From the NCBI GenBank assembly GCA_002348725.1, contig DEAO01000034.1:5651-12795 (forward strand): DNA of 7,145 nucleotides, written 5' to 3'. Position numbers and translations under genes: made by a program. The notes beneath the pieces were generated by a model that was not told where the DNA came from, ran no database searches, and worked only from the letters and a program-made list of their open reading frames with translations. Origin of the DNA: Fidelibacterota bacterium UBA2980 (lineage in GTDB: Bacteria; Fidelibacterota; Marinisomatia; Marinisomatales; Marinisomataceae). Of this stretch, positions 6,481 to 7,145 are shown one piece after another. Numbering within the stretch: position 1 is the stretch's first letter; each line of letters opens with the position of its first letter.

Positions 6481-7047
6481 ATGGAAATAATATTAGCATC
6501 TAACTCTCCAAGAAGAAAAAAAATTCTCTCAGAATTAGGATATAAATTTACTGTTATTCCATCAGGGATCGATGAAGAAAACAAAAACAATCTTTCACCT
6601 AGTCAATATGCTATTGATGTTTCCGAAAGAAAAGCGCTTTCTGTTTGGAGAAAACATAAAGATTGTGCAGTAATTTCAGGCGATACTATCATTGATTTTG
6701 ATAGTAGGATTATTGGAAAACCTAAATCAGATAAAGAAGCTTTTACTATGATTAAAAAATTATCAGGAAAAAAACACTACGTAATAAGTGCACTAAGTTT
6801 AATAATCGATGGAAATATTAATACTATTTTTGATAAATCTTCCGTCATATTTAATAAATTGAGAGATGCTGATATACATCAATATATATCATCATTTGAT
6901 ATTTTAGATAAAGCAGGAGCATATAATATAGAAGAATGTGCAGATATTTTGATTAAAAACATTGACGGATGCTATCATAATATCGTAGGTTTTCCAGTAA
7001 AAAAATTTGAAAATAGTAACATGGAAGAAAGTTTGAAAAATTTATGA
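6481..7047 (+). CDS. maf: Maf/YhdE-type nucleoside triphosphate pyrophosphatase
   Basis: A 188-residue Maf protein that hydrolyses a non-canonical or pyrimidine NTP to NMP and pyrophosphate, in the cytoplasm; the family is linked to septum inhibition and nucleotide-pool cleaning. Motifs: LASNSPRRKKIL (5-16) with the phosphate-binding SPRR, E33, GDTII at 67-71 with catalytic D68, GKP at 79-81 with K80, KLSGKKH at 93-99 and DKAGAY at 143-148. The family's usual GAYGIQG reads GAYNIEE here, so the position normally Gln is E151. I chose ATG 6481 because the conserved N-terminus begins there. An in-frame ATG at 6451 would add 10 Lys/Asn/Gln-rich residues and leave only 15 nt to divergent acn. No ribosome binding site is evident for either. 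It overlaps the next gene by 4 nt (ATGA). Confidence 0.92.
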   Translation: MEIILASNSPRRKKILSELGYKFTVIPSGIDEENKNNLSPSQYAIDVSERKALSVWRKHKDCAVISGDTIIDFDSRIIGKPKSDKEAFTMIKKLSGKKHYVISALSLIIDGNINTIFDKSSVIFNKLRDADIHQYISSFDILDKAGAYNIEECADILIKNIDGCYHNIVGFPVKKFENSNMEESLKNL

Positions 7048-7145
7048 TTTTTTATTCACACTATAAAAAAATAAGAAGAGAACGTAAGATTGCTCTTGAA
7101 GATATTAGCAAAAGAACAAAAATTGATATTAAATATCTAAAATCT
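7044..7145 (+). CDS. RodZ-like helix-turn-helix protein, N-terminal fragment (cut by window end)
   Basis: An ATG at 7044 within the maf stop (ATGA) opens a frame that runs to the window edge, 34 codons. The peptide KKIRRERKIALEDISKRT (residues 8-25) followed by IDIKYLKS matches the HTH_25/XRE-like fold at the N-terminus of RodZ, where the usual pattern is LRxxRExxGLSLEEIAxxTKIxxxYLxAIE. RodZ anchors MreB to the inner membrane and helps keep rod shape, but only the cytoplasmic N-terminus can be seen, so a simple XRE-family DNA-binding regulator is not excluded. The 4-nt overlap implies translational coupling with maf. Confidence 0.75.
   Translation, partial: MIFYSHYKKIRRERKIALEDISKRTKIDIKYLKS

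Noticed and set aside
1..7145. tRNA, riboswitch, CRISPR, insertion sequence or defence system
   Set aside because: Gaps are all under 50 nt, no direct-repeat array or terminal inverted repeats were seen, and every gene is a recognised housekeeping family.

Overview
This is an AT-rich (roughly 30 % G+C by eye), densely packed bacterial chromosome segment made of housekeeping genes. I see no mobile element, CRISPR array, RNA gene or foreign-looking block. The protein set suggests a free-living, probably marine, bacterium of the Bacteroidota/Marinimicrobia (FCB) kind. The reasons are a mitochondrial-type aconitase of about 750 residues, a stand-alone group-1 delta-1-pyrroline-5-carboxylate dehydrogenase, a cysteine-poor ribosomal protein L28, and mostly weak or absent Shine-Dalgarno sequences. 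This placement is an inference from remembered family sequences, not from a search.

Layout, left to right. Positions 1-1442 (minus) hold the N-terminal 480 codons of pruA (P5C dehydrogenase); its C-terminus lies beyond the window. Only 17 nt upstream of it, on the same strand, is a DusB-type tRNA-dihydrouridine synthase (1460-2440). A 49-nt divergent region carrying overlapping candidate promoters separates dusB from rpmB (L28, plus strand, 2490-2726). The rpmB stop codon overlaps by 4 nt the convergent end of gatB (minus, 2723 to about 4177). gatB is directly downstream of, and overlaps, the aconitase gene acn (minus, 4174-6435). A 45-nt divergent region then leads to the plus-strand pair maf (6481-7047) and a RodZ/HTH-like gene that starts in the ATGA overlap at 7044 and runs off the right edge.

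The genes fall into four transcription units: dusB-pruA, rpmB, acn-gatB and maf-HTH. Functionally they are carbon flow (P5C to glutamate by PruA, which can feed the TCA cycle where aconitase acts), translation (L28, GatB for Gln-tRNA/Asn-tRNA amidation, DusB for tRNA modification), and nucleotide-pool or cell-shape functions (Maf, RodZ-like). No gap exceeds 50 nt, so no long non-coding stretch needs explaining.

I did not find a convincing undescribed system. The points worth a second look are local: overlapping promoters with a possible leaderless dusB start, a 4-nt convergent gene overlap centred on an A/T palindrome, start-site corrections for gatB and maf, and unusual residues in Maf and GatB.
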